Made by a program: the position numbers and the translations under genes. From Crocinitomicaceae bacterium (GTDB lineage: Bacteria > Bacteroidota > Bacteroidia > Flavobacteriales_D > Crocinitomicaceae), in assembly GCA_016719925.1 (NCBI GenBank), contig JADJYC010000008.1:1-64000 (forward strand): a stretch of DNA of 64,000 nt. The letters are read 5' to 3'. A model generated the notes under the pieces. The model was given only the letters and a program-made list of their open reading frames with translations. It had not been told where the DNA came from and did no database searches. Below, piece after piece: positions 20,001-28,514 of this stretch. Each line of letters opens with the position of its first letter. Position 1 is the first letter of the stretch.

Positions 20001-20454
20001 TTAGAAGCTGTTGTTTCAGTAATTGTTCTTCTTCAACTTTTGAAATCAGATTTTCATCAAAAGCTTTTACTTCTGGTTTTTCAGCACCGTAATATTTTGC
20101 CAGGAAAACAGAAAATGAGTGTAATGCCTTTACACAAATGAGCGCTTCATTGCTGCTAATGGCTTTACCGTGTGCACCGTCATTACCTAATTTACGAACC
20201 AGGTTCACTTCACGAAACAACCGATCATTGATATTGGCTTTAAACGAATAGGCATGAATCAATGAACTTAACGACGTGTCATACGGCTGTTCCAAATCAC
20301 CATCATTTTCATACATCCACTGCACCATACGCTCCAATGCACTGCGACATAAAATGACAGCATAGCGCGGTTGTTTAAACACATGCTTTTCTGCACTTGC
20401 GCACTCGTCTTGGATGGACGGCCATTCGGTTAGGAAGTGGAAGTTGGTATTCAC
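17022..20454 (-). CDS. hsdR: Type I restriction enzyme subunit R (frameshifted near motif VI)
   Basis: Order of domains: an N-terminal DUF4145-like helical domain (residues about 5-125, ending in GNDGAHGKAIS), a coiled coil (130-200), the HsdR nuclease fold (GFVDYVLWGDNGLPLAVVEA, with the D...E-x-K core), then the DEAD-like translocase: Walker A MATGSGKTRTAA, Walker B IFIDEAHRS, motif III GLTATP and motif VI QMIGRGTR. The frame breaks at about 18218-18224 just after GRGTRLCPDL; the other frame resumes with PGIDKTEFLIFDFCQNFEFF and the C-terminal EcoEI-type domain (to 17022). Joined length is about 1140 aa, normal. It translocates DNA and cleaves unmodified targets with HsdM and HsdS at 24173-26857. 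Confidence 0.88.
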
Positions 20455-20616
20455 CTCATTGGTTTAATGTCAGTGAAAATATGGATTTTTTTTTGGAAAA
20501 GAGCTGATTTTAACGGATTGAGTGCATGTAGTCAAGCTAAAAAAATATAAAAAGCTGTGTTAAAGTATTGGTAAAATCAAACAAATCTCCATATTTGTCG
20601 TACATTTCAGTAAGTT

Positions 20617-21081
20617 ATGGCAACAATGGATATGAGTGTTAAGGAAGTAGTGAGTGATATTATCGTGAATGCTAAAAAAGGTAAGGCAGATTTACCAAAA
20701 GAGATTTCTGCAGAAGAAAAGGTAAATAATTTTTTGGACGCATTGATTGACATCAATAAGGCGTTTAAAAAATCGAATAGGTCTATGAACATTATTTTCA
20801 ATGGTCTTGACAAGTTAAGTCACGCCTCGATTGAAAATGAAGATGACGAAGATCAAATCAATAAACTGCTGAGAATATTGGATAGGTTCTATAAGGATTT
20901 ATCCTTGAGTTATAGTCGTTATATAAAAGCAGAACTTCTGCAAAAAGGGAGTAAGTCATATCTTGAAGATATGCAAATTCACATTCGTACTTTACGTGAA
21001 TACATTACAGATATTAGGCAATTGTATTTTCCAAGTGAAGAAGATAAGGCATTAAATTCTGAGTTAGCCGCACTTATCTAA
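20617..21081 (+). CDS. Helical hypothetical protein, first gene of a two-gene cassette
   Basis: A 154-residue, largely alpha-helical, charged protein without signal peptide: KEVVSDIIVNAKKGKADLPK at the start, then ISAEEKVNNFLDALIDIN, a middle acidic patch ENEDDEDQ, and SLSYSRYIKAELLQK. It is transcribed opposite to hsdR and the TAC genes and ends one base before the next gene, indicating tight coupling. No family recognised; position and coupling suit an antitoxin or a toxin-neutralising partner. Confidence 0.6.
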   Translation: MATMDMSVKEVVSDIIVNAKKGKADLPKEISAEEKVNNFLDALIDINKAFKKSNRSMNIIFNGLDKLSHASIENEDDEDQINKLLRILDRFYKDLSLSYSRYIKAELLQKGSKSYLEDMQIHIRTLREYITDIRQLYFPSEEDKALNSELAALI

Positions 21082-21082
21082 T

Positions 21083-21511
21083 ATGCAGTTTTTTGCTATT
21101 GAGCGGTTTGTGCTTAGGTACAATTTGATCCGTAAATATTCCAAATTTTATAGTTGTATTGATGTAAATTTCTATGAAGCGTTTCATGCAATTGCAATAG
21201 AAGAATTATACATCAAAAAATTTCAGATTTTTGAAAAACCGCCTGTAAAACTGATCAAGATTCGGTTGAGTTCATGCACCAATAACGGTGATTCATATGG
21301 CTTCAGAGTGCTTACATTTGTGAATATTGAAACTCAAAAATGCTATTTCTTAGACATCTATCCCAAATATGGAAAATTGCACCAGGCAGATTTTGATAAA
21401 AACGAGTTAAAAGATTTTTTGAAAGAAAAAACGGAAGAAGAAAAGGAAGGAACTCTTTTTTCTGTTTTGTTTCAGAAGAAGGAACCTCTTGTGGAATTTA
21501 AACAAGCTTAA
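21083..21511 (+). CDS. Hypothetical protein, possible toxin-like partner
   Basis: A 142-residue mixed alpha/beta protein beginning one base after the upstream stop. The segment PPVKLIKIRLSSCTNNGDS, YGFRVLTFVNIETQKCYFLD and IYPKYGKLHQADF has the alternation of strands seen in RelE-superfamily toxins (basic strand, then a hydrophobic strand with Y/F, then YPK-G), but this is an inference from pattern. The C-terminus is a charged helix. Placed inside the restriction locus between TAC and hsdR. Confidence 0.6.
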   Translation: MQFFAIERFVLRYNLIRKYSKFYSCIDVNFYEAFHAIAIEELYIKKFQIFEKPPVKLIKIRLSSCTNNGDSYGFRVLTFVNIETQKCYFLDIYPKYGKLHQADFDKNELKDFLKEKTEEEKEGTLFSVLFQKKEPLVEFKQA

Positions 21512-21579
21512 ATTTCTAAATCACTGGAATTATAGACTTGTTCTTTTGCTGAACGTAAAGGAATTGCTGCATCTCCACC

Positions 21580-21858
21580 TTATTTTTCTTCGATAACCTT
21601 GAGCATTTTATCTCCCAATATTTGAGAGACATCCTTTTTTCCGTGGAAGTACAAATTTAATTCGGCGGAACTTAGTCCAATCAAATCAGCAAATATTTCA
21701 GTGGTCATTTTATTTGAAGGATCTCCAATAAAATCAAGAACTTGAAAAATCACATGTGCACTCAACAATTTTGCTTCCTTGTCAATTTCAATATCTAAGT
21801 AGTCTGATTTTTTGTCAGAAATCAACTTGCGAAAATTAAATAGATTCTGATTTGTCAT
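21580..21858 (-). CDS. Small HTH-like protein, fourth gene of the TAC operon
   Basis: A 92-residue protein whose ATG overlaps the stop of the SecB-like gene by 4 bases, so it is translated with it. The C-terminal half MTTEIFADLIGLSSAELN, LYFHGKKDVSQILG looks like a lambda-repressor-type helix-turn-helix. It is not a usual member of TAC operons as described. It could be a second antitoxin-like or autoregulatory factor. Function inferred only from position and pattern. Confidence 0.55.
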   Translation of the reverse strand: MTNQNLFNFRKLISDKKSDYLDIEIDKEAKLLSAHVIFQVLDFIGDPSNKMTTEIFADLIGLSSAELNLYFHGKKDVSQILGDKMLKVIEEK

Positions 21859-22307
21859 TTTTCAGATATTCTGTCGTCACTGAAAAAAGTAGAAGGGTTT
21901 ACAATTGGCAACATCGTACCTTCAAGGTAAGTACCTTTTGTTTTCATAATTAGAAAGCCACGTGTAGTTGATAGCAAAATACCTAAAAACATCGCTATAA
22001 CCGTTGCCGGAAATTTTCCATTCAAGGGTTTAACAATTTCATCAAAATTGAGAATGGAAAAAACACCTGTTGAATTAATTTTACCGAGATAATGTGCTTT
22101 TGAAATGTCTGAATAGATTTCAATGGTTGAATTAATTGTCAATTCCTGAGTGGAGGAATCAGGTTTGAAATTTAATTTCATTTCATAGGTCACCTGATCA
22201 AAATCAATGGTCTGGCTAATTTTTTTTGATACCTTTTCAAGATGAAATGAATCACAGGTGATTGACTTTATTTTTGAAGAAAGATTTATTTCTGCTGGTG
22301 TACTCAT
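21855..22307 (-). CDS. SecB-like chaperone of a TAC module
   Basis: A 150-residue protein with SecB-type strands early (SFHLEKVSKKISQTIDFDQV; FKPDSSTQELTINSTIEIYS) and the family-typical C-terminal helix/loop: LLSTTRGFLIMKTKG then TYLEGTMLPIVNPSTFF. The block with R..L..K..GT and L.PI.N is what I associate with SecB and SecB-like proteins. Directly follows an XRE antitoxin gene and a RelE/HigB-type toxin gene, the order seen in toxin-antitoxin-chaperone systems such as HigBA-SecB of Mycobacterium tuberculosis. In those systems it folds and protects the antitoxin. Confidence 0.75.
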   Translation of the reverse strand: MSTPAEINLSSKIKSITCDSFHLEKVSKKISQTIDFDQVTYEMKLNFKPDSSTQELTINSTIEIYSDISKAHYLGKINSTGVFSILNFDEIVKPLNGKFPATVIAMFLGILLSTTRGFLIMKTKGTYLEGTMLPIVNPSTFFSDDRISEK

Positions 22308-22308
22308 T

Positions 22309-22749
22309 TCAATTGATTTGTTGACTGTAAGTTTGTCTTTTTATGCTTGTCTGAGCAGACATTTCTATCTGAATGTGTTGACCTGCATTTTGAATGGCCT
22401 TTCTTTTGAGGACAGGATTTGTCTCAACTTTTACAACATGATTGGGTGACAGCTCAAAAAAGCAGTTAAACTCGGTATATTTTGCATCTTTAGGACAGAT
22501 CAAAATAGCTTCACCTAAAACTGCTTCAATTTTTGCAATGGTTTTCATTGTGAAATTATGATTGCCACGGAGCCATTTGCTGATTTCAGATTCACTTTTC
22601 TTCAACCTATCGGCGAGATATTTTTGATCCTTACCTTTTTTTGCAAGAATCAGAAATATCTGTTCCATGATCGCAAAATTCTTTTCAAAAAGAATTTTTT
22701 GGTCGAGTGGAATTTTTTTTCTGCGGGCTTCTAGGAGTGGATTTTTCAT
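22309..22749 (-). CDS. XRE-family antitoxin with C-terminal extension (TAC antitoxin)
   Basis: A 146-residue protein. Residues about 25-80 form an XRE helix-turn-helix: FAIMEQIFLILAKKGKDQ, YLADRLKKSESEISKWLRG and NFTMKTIAKIEAVLG. A tail of about 60 residues follows (FFELSPNHVVKVETNP and on), fitting the chaperone-addiction region that makes a TAC antitoxin depend on its SecB-like chaperone. Its ATG overlaps the toxin stop by 4 bases and its stop lies 1 base before the chaperone start. Probably represses its own operon. Confidence 0.8.
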   Translation of the reverse strand: MKNPLLEARRKKIPLDQKILFEKNFAIMEQIFLILAKKGKDQKYLADRLKKSESEISKWLRGNHNFTMKTIAKIEAVLGEAILICPKDAKYTEFNCFFELSPNHVVKVETNPVLKRKAIQNAGQHIQIEMSAQTSIKRQTYSQQIN

Positions 22750-23224
22750 TTTGTTTCTTGTAAGTATAATGGTACTGGTATATTATAAAGCTCTTGATTG
22801 TATAAATTGACCTGTGCACTTTTAATCAGAGACATAAGTATGTTTCCGATGGAAAATAATGTTTTAGCATAATTATTCAATTCCGGATCCTCATTGAATG
22901 TTCTCGTCTCCTTATGACCACCGTTCCCAATTAAGACAATCTCAGTGGAAATACGGTAGCAATAAAGTCTAAGCTTACTTGTTTCAATAGGCAACGCCAC
23001 AAGTCGGTTTATTTCAGGTCTGAAGTTTCTTTCTAACGCACCGACATTTCCAATTTTATCAATCCACATAAGAATGTTGTTCAAATCTGCGTCAAACTTT
23101 GGATCGGCGTCAAATGCCTGGTAAAATTTATTGAACTCAGTATCCTTTTCATTCTGGAAACGAAAAGTATAAAAGTCACCTTATTATGCTTCTCCAACAG
23201 TTCGATGACAATTTTACGCTTCAC
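22746..23224 (-). CDS. RelE/HigB-type toxin of the TAC module (frameshifted)
   Basis: From a GTG at 23224 the frame reads VKRKIVIELLEKHNKVTF, then breaks at an A4 run (23171-23174, plus strand); adding one base restores YTFRFQNEKDTEFNKF and then DADPKFDADLNNILMWIDKI. The body has GALERNFRPEINRLVALP, SKLRLYCYRIS and LIGNGGHKETRTF, the RelE/HigB arrangement with basic residues in the central strands. Known relatives cleave mRNA at the ribosome. It ends overlapping the antitoxin start. Unusual start codon GTG follows a stop; an upstream ATG is not available. Confidence 0.7.
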
Positions 23225-23435
23225 TTATAAGTTAAGTTACAAAATTAGTAATTATTTCAAACCAAATCCAGTCGGACACTGAATTTTTGGATTCTTTAAG
23301 GTTAATAGCGGGAGCGCGTACTTTAGTTGTTGAATAAATAGATTCATTTTAATCATTTTGAGATTTCTATTAAATCACCTTTGATTGTTCAATTATCATC
23401 TCTATCTGCGTTTTCAACTTGTTCAAATTTTCTTT

Positions 23436-24158
23436 TTACTCAAGTTTCAAATTAGACTCGGTCTCTGACAAATAATCCATTTCATTGGCCAACATTTTAT
23501 ACGAACCAATAAAGAAAACGGTCTGCATTATTATTTGATAATTACTTGCCAACATTTCAATATCACGAACAAAATCTTCCTTGTTAAATTTTATTTTTTC
23601 TTGGATTGGAAGCGATTCATAGATTTTTGGTTTATGACTTTTAATTGGCAGAGCATCATAGTGCTTGATACAATTACAAATCCAATTGAGTCGATTTATT
23701 GTGACGTAATTCTGCCATTTTCTAATTTCATAATTGAATTCGGTTTTTGCAAAATTTTCAATTGAAGTGATTTCTTCTTCGTCAGCATTGAACAACAAAT
23801 CAGCACTAATAATTAAGTCTCGTATGAAATTTTCAAACTTATGAAACATACCAACATAGCCAAGACGAACTGTTTCATAATAATTCTCCTTGAAATCCTC
23901 CTTAGACATTTTTATTAAATGCTTGTATTTGGATTGCTCCAATTCTCTCCTGTCATCAACAATAGATTTAGATGCAGCAGGTAAATAATAATTTACCATT
24001 AGAGTCTTAAAGCCTTGGAGTTCTGCAATTCGATTAGTAATAAATTTGTAAATCTGTTGACCCTTTTCATCCTCTAGAAGCAAATGGAAATTCATTATCC
24101 CTGAAAGATTTGATTTTAAATTTTCAAACAAACGATCAAACCTATTCTCCTTCTTCAT
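23436..24158 (-). CDS. HEPN-like hypothetical protein in the restriction locus
   Basis: A 240-residue helical protein with no signal peptide. Segments: LGYVGMFHKFENFIRDLI near residue 97 and INRLNWICNCIKHYDALP near 152; the N-C-I-K-H pattern recalls HEPN-type RNase or nucleotidyltransferase-partner proteins, but an R-x4-6-H motif is not clear, so this is tentative. It lies between hsdS and the TAC genes on the same strand, where type I loci often carry accessory genes. Complete frame. Confidence 0.55.
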   Translation of the reverse strand: MKKENRFDRLFENLKSNLSGIMNFHLLLEDEKGQQIYKFITNRIAELQGFKTLMVNYYLPAASKSIVDDRRELEQSKYKHLIKMSKEDFKENYYETVRLGYVGMFHKFENFIRDLIISADLLFNADEEEITSIENFAKTEFNYEIRKWQNYVTINRLNWICNCIKHYDALPIKSHKPKIYESLPIQEKIKFNKEDFVRDIEMLASNYQIIMQTVFFIGSYKMLANEMDYLSETESNLKLE

Positions 24159-24172
24159 CGGTGAAAATTTTC

Positions 24173-25311
24173 CTATTTAAACACCCTCCCCAACAACCCC
24201 TCAAACAACTCCTCTGATTTCTTCAACCCAACCTGTGCCAATGATTTTTGCTTTTCAATCGCCTGCACTCTTTCTGCAAATTGGTTTTGGAGTTTGAGAG
24301 GAGGTATAATTAGTTTCAAATTGGTAATATGTTCGATCTTGATTCCTTGAACTGTTGCACCTGACGAAACTCCTTCAAAATACTCTTTGCACATTTTTAA
24401 AGAATGAAACAGAAAAAATTTATTCAATTCTGTTTTTATTTTAATTCCTTTCAAATCCTGATTTATCGCTGCATCAATTCGTGTAATCAATACTTTCCAA
24501 CTGCCATTCTTGTAGCGATGACGATCGTACCTGCAGGTAAAACGCGTGTAGCACTATTATCTACTCCCTCTTGAGTAATGTGATCTGTTGTAGAATCCAA
24601 CCAATCTCCTTTAATATCTTTAACACTTGCCCAAGGAATTGTTCCATTCCAAAATGCCTCATTTTCTTTACTAGGTGTGCCGCCTCCAACCAAAGTAATT
24701 TGGTTGCTTAGATAATCTGTCTCCCACCCCTTCTCATTCCTAACCGGATCCCCAAACATCTCCAAAAACAAACTCTGCGTTAATTCATCGTATTTAGCAA
24801 CCAAGGCTTTGTCTTTTTGACGCAAACTGTCTGCCGCATCTAACAAGGCCGCTATCTTTTTTTGCTCGGTGAGGGGAGGGAGAGGAACGACTAAATTTTT
24901 TATTTGATCTGTATTCAAATTTTTATAGATCGCACCAACTGCCTGAGACTTACTTCTAAGTTTATTAAATTTAAAATAACGATACAAATATGGAGTGTAA
25001 ACGAGTTTGGCATTCAAATTTCTTAATCCAACAAAACCATCATGAATGCAAGCATCAACATTTAAAATGGACGGCTCTCCAGGATCTCCACTTACTGCGA
25101 CAACTAAATCACCTTTTAGCATCGGTCTGCTTAATTTTGCTCCCGCTTCAGTTAGAAAATCAATCTTTGGAGTCACATACATTCCATCACGCGTAACATC
25201 CGAAACCATTAGGCGAGGTACTTGACCACCATAGTAACGAGGGTCTCCTTGTGGTCTTGGTGATGATCCTCTGACGACGACACAAATATTTTCAATTTTT
25301 TCTTGTATCAT
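24173..25311 (-). CDS. hsdS: Type I restriction specificity subunit S (frameshifted)
   Basis: Two target-recognition domains separated by helical spacers. TRD1 runs to about residue 130 and is followed by VVPLPPLTEQKKIAALLD and the coiled spacer; TRD2 begins around ITLVGGGTPSKENEAFWNG. The frame breaks at 24493 after ATRMAVGK; with one more base it continues LITRIDAAINQDLKGI and LIIPPLKLQNQFAERVQAI. Joined length is about 380 aa, normal. Overlaps the hsdM stop by 4 bases. It defines the bipartite DNA sequence recognised by HsdM and HsdR. Confidence 0.85.
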
Positions 25312-26857
25312 CCCAACAATCCTTCCAATAATTTTAAAGCACTTGCTCTTTCTTTATCCAATTCTTTAATCTCTTTAATGAGTTGTGCAGTTGGTGCAAA
25401 TTTTACTTCTTCGTAAACTACTTCTTTGTATCGGTTAATGGATAAATCCCAATCGTTGGCTTTTATTTCTGCAAAGGGCACCAGGAAAGATTGGTCAGTG
25501 CGCGTGCGTTTTTGTTCTGAAGATTGCCCCCTCCTTGATCCTCCCCCGAGGGAGGAAAACCTTTGTACGATATCTGGTATATTGTTTTTTGAGTGATCGA
25601 TACTATTTTTTCCTCCCCCTTTATCCCCCTCTCCAGGGGGAAGTAATGGGGTGCGTTTATCATCTAAACTAAAACCATCTGCTTTCATGTCATAAAACCA
25701 AACTTTATCAGTGCCGCCTGAATTTGTTTTAGTGAAAACCATTACCGCCGTGCTTACCCCGGCATAGGGTTTAAACACGCCGCTTGGCATGGAAATAATA
25801 GCTTCTAATTTTTGTTTTTCAATGAGCTCTTGTCTGATTTGTTTGTGCGCGTTGCTGCTTCCAAATAAAACACCATCAGGCACAATTACTGCACATCGCC
25901 CGCCTACTTTTAACATGCGCAACATCAAACCTAAAAAGAGTAATTCTGTTTTTTGGTTTTCACCATTTTTAAAATAGATGCTTCTACTCCATCATAATCC
26001 AAACTGCCTTTGAAAGGTGGATTGGCTAAAATCAAATTGTATTTTTCACGCAGTTCATTGGCTTCACTCAGCGCATCTACTTTTATCAAATTTGGATTAT
26101 CAATGCCGTGCAATTCTAAATTCATGGCGGCAATTTTTACCATGGAGGCATCGTTTTCCAAACCATGAAACATTTTATTGTTGTAATGATCACGGAATTT
26201 TTTTTCTACAAACCAGTCTTCATGATTTTCATGAATATATTCACCCGCCGCAACTAAAAAACCGGCTGTTCCACAAGATGGATCACAAATAACATCATCC
26301 TTTTTAGGCTGTGTCAAATCCACCATCATTTTAATAATGTGACGCGGTGTTCTGAATTGACCGTTGGTTCCGGCTGATGATAATTTGGACAACATGTATT
26401 CATACAAATCACCTTTGGTATCACGGTCGTCCATTTTGATTTTGTCAATCATCTGAACTACCTGATCCAATAATTTGGGTGTACCAATTAAAAAAGTAGC
26501 ACCCGCCATGTACTCTGTAAACACACCCCCTGTTTTCCCCAATGTTTTTAAATGATCAAAAACGGTGAGCTTGCGTTTTTCAGTAGTGGTTGTAAATAAT
26601 TTAAACATGGATTCAGGATCCAGATTTTTAAAATGATTCCAGCGCAATTCATTTTGTGATTTTGAAAAAATGGGATTTTCAACGGGCTCACCAATCATGT
26701 TTGCTTTTTTCTCAGCCAGCAATTGTTTTTCATCCATGCGTCGGATAAAAAGCAAATAAGTAAACTGCTCAATAACGGACATAGGATTTGAGACGCCGCC
26801 TGTCCAAAAGGCTTCCCATATTTTATCTACTTGTGATTTTAATTCTCCGGTGATCAT
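25308..26857 (-). CDS. hsdM: Type I DNA methyltransferase subunit M (frameshifted, with in-frame palindromic inserts)
   Basis: N-terminal HsdM helical domain (GELKSQVDKIWEAFWTGG, EQFTYLLFIRRMDE), then the N6-adenine methyltransferase core: GQFRTPRHIIKMMV, motif I DPSCGTAGFLVAAGEYI and the catalytic NPPF (ILANPPFKGS). The frame breaks in a T6 run at 25949-25954 after MVKTKK; one more base restores TELLFLGLMLRMLKVGGR. The C-terminal part has IPDIVQ and FAEIKANDWDLSINRYKE. It contains two glycine/proline-rich inserts absent from typical HsdM, encoded by GC-rich palindromic DNA at 25526-25562 and 25611-25651. Methylates adenine in the HsdS-defined target. Confidence 0.88.
25526..25562. repeat. 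GC-rich palindromic element inserted in hsdM (copy 1)
   Basis: A GC-rich island in an AT-rich gene, with hairpin arms TCCTCCC and GGGAGGA around 25540-25556. On the minus strand it encodes the insert FSSLGGGSRRGQSS within HsdM. It resembles the second element at 25611-25651 in its run of C-rich blocks and AGGGGG/AGGGAGG turn. Confidence 0.65.
25611..25651. repeat. GC-rich palindromic element inserted in hsdM (copy 2)
   Basis: Contains CCCCCTCTCCAGGGGG, an inverted repeat around 25626-25641, flanked by further C-rich and G-rich blocks. It encodes the insert LLPPGEGDKGGGKN on the minus strand and keeps the frame open. Similar in composition and order to copy 1. Confidence 0.65.
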
Positions 26858-26934
26858 AGTTAATTAATGATGCATTTTATTTTCATCATATCATAAATAT
26901 AAGAATCTATTAGATTTATACAAAGTTTGCCATT

Positions 26935-27447
26935 ATGCCCACCCTAACCCAAGCCAATCTCTCAGACCTAAAGGTATTAACCACCTTAAGCCGCCGTACT
27001 TTCTCTGAAACCTTCGCTCATCAAAACACCGCTGAAGACATGGCTTTGTATCTTGAAAAAAACATGACCGAGGAATCGTTGGGAAATGAGTTGATGGATT
27101 CCAATGCTGCTTTTTATCTGCTCAAAGAAAATGAAACCCTGTGCGGATATTTCAAAATTGAATTTGGCGGGGATGCAAAACGGTTGGAAATTGAACGCCT
27201 TTATATTGATCAAAAATTTCAAAAAAAAGGCTACGGAAAAATGATGATGGAAACCATTGAAAAAATTGCGGCAGAAAAAAACAAGTCAGAAATTTTTTTG
27301 GGTGTCTGGCAAGAAAATCACAAAGCCATTTCATTTTACCAAAAATGCGGTTTTGAAATTTATGATGTGCATACCTTTAAGTTGAGTACTGATTTGCAGA
27401 AAGATTGGTTGATGAGAAAGACGGTGGTTCCTTTCCCGTTCCCGTAA
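26935..27447 (+). CDS. GNAT family N-acetyltransferase
   Basis: A 170-residue GNAT protein. The N-terminal strand-helix TLTQANLSDLKVLTTLSRR, then IERLYIDQKFQKKGYGKMMM, which is the acetyl-CoA binding motif A (Q/R-x-x-G-x-G/A as QKKGYGK), and FYQKCGFEI near residue 136 of motif B. It resembles PaiA-type polyamine/peptide acetyltransferases. The substrate is unknown. The last 40 bases of its 3' end (27390-27429) are repeated exactly beyond the RhuM gene at 28692-28731. Confidence 0.85.
   Translation: MPTLTQANLSDLKVLTTLSRRTFSETFAHQNTAEDMALYLEKNMTEESLGNELMDSNAAFYLLKENETLCGYFKIEFGGDAKRLEIERLYIDQKFQKKGYGKMMMETIEKIAAEKNKSEIFLGVWQENHKAISFYQKCGFEIYDVHTFKLSTDLQKDWLMRKTVVPFPFP
27390..27429. repeat. 40-bp direct repeat, left copy
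   Basis: Starts TGATTTGCAGAAAGATTGG and ends GACGGTGGTT. It is the 3' coding end of the GNAT gene. A perfect copy lies at 28692-28731, so the pair flanks about 1.26 kb carrying RhuM. This arrangement resembles an integration at a gene 3' end that keeps the gene intact, or a duplication by recombination. Confidence 0.9.
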
Positions 27448-27453
27448 CCGTAC

Positions 27454-27489
27454 CCGTAGGCGCAGGTCGTCCCAATGGGACGCCTACGG
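27454..27489. repeat. Palindromic intergenic element 3 (likely hairpin)
   Basis: Right arm TGGGACGCCTACGG pairs with CCGTAGG and CGTCCCA on the left, which are separated by a 7-base bulge (CGCAGGT). It lies between the GNAT stop and the RhuM stop, in a convergent gap, so it could end both transcripts. It shares the CCGTAGG...CCTACGG edges with the palindrome at 11146. Confidence 0.75.
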
Positions 27490-27500
27490 ATACCGTGAAT

Positions 27501-28514
27501 TTATTTTTTACCTCTTTTTAATTTCTCCAAATCTTCTTCCAGTTCTTTTAAGTTCTGTTCCTTTTCAGCTACTGATTTTTTTTGCTGGTACTTTTCAAAT
27601 TCCTGATTAGATTTTTGCAGCGCCATTTCATGACTGATTTTTCCGGCATGCTTTAGTAATTCTCTTCCGTTTAATTGAAGAATCGTATCCAGTCGTTCAA
27701 TCCAGTCTTTCATATACATGGGTGTTTGCTGTTGTGCCATGGTTTCAGCAAAAGCTAAATATTGTTCTACCAGCAGACCCAATAATTTTAATTCATCTTC
27801 ATTCAAATAATTTTTTGCAATACTGACATCTGTTTTTTTGATTGCTTTTGACCCGCCTTTATCAGATGATTTCATTCCCAAAAGCGGAAGACTTGCATCT
27901 ACTCTTTTATAGACTAATTCAGCGGCTGTTTTTTCGCTGATTGCCCACAAAAGTTTGTTTTGAATTACTTTAAAAAATTCAATTGTTCGCTCATCCTTTG
28001 CGTTGTAATCAATGCTTGTAGTATAAATGTCTTTTATTTTCTGATAAAAAAATCGTTCTGAAATTCGTATTTCCCGAATACGATCCTGCAATTCTGAAAA
28101 ATAGTTAATCGAATTTCCGGTTTTAAACCGGTCGTCATTCAACGAAAATCCTTTAATTAAATATTCTTTCAAACGTTGGGTTGCCCAAATGCGAAATTGC
28201 GTACCCTGAGCTGATTTTACGCGATAGCCTACTGAGATGATGACATCCAGATTATAGTATTTTACATCTTTATCTTGTGTTTTTCCAGCAATGGCGCCGT
28301 GTTGAGTGGTTGTTCGGAATTTCCGAACAACCACTTCTTCATTCAATTCTCCTTCTTCAAAAATGTTTTTAATGTGCTCACTGATGGTTGCCTTTGATTT
28401 TTGAAATAAATCGCAAAGTTGTGCCTGCGTCAACCAAACTGTTTCATCCTCTAAACGAACATCAACCTTGATGTCACCCTTTGTGTTTTGATATAATAGA
28501 ATTTCGCTGTTCAT
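27501..28514 (-). CDS. RhuM family protein
   Basis: A 337-residue cytoplasmic protein of the RhuM family: early VRLEDETVWLTQAQLCDLFQ and KSKATISEHIKNIF form an HTH-like unit, followed by FRTTTQHGA and the typical YYNLDVIISVGYRVKSAQGT and FRIWATQRLKEYLIKGF. The C-terminal third is a coiled coil (KNLKELEEDLEKLKRGKK end). Family members are often found beside type I restriction genes; one has been linked to virulence in Salmonella, but the molecular role is unknown. Its ATG overlaps the stop of a truncated upstream frame by 4 bases. Confidence 0.85.
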   Translation of the reverse strand: MNSEILLYQNTKGDIKVDVRLEDETVWLTQAQLCDLFQKSKATISEHIKNIFEEGELNEEVVVRKFRTTTQHGAIAGKTQDKDVKYYNLDVIISVGYRVKSAQGTQFRIWATQRLKEYLIKGFSLNDDRFKTGNSINYFSELQDRIREIRISERFFYQKIKDIYTTSIDYNAKDERTIEFFKVIQNKLLWAISEKTAAELVYKRVDASLPLLGMKSSDKGGSKAIKKTDVSIAKNYLNEDELKLLGLLVEQYLAFAETMAQQQTPMYMKDWIERLDTILQLNGRELLKHAGKISHEMALQKSNQEFEKYQQKKSVAEKEQNLKELEEDLEKLKRGKK

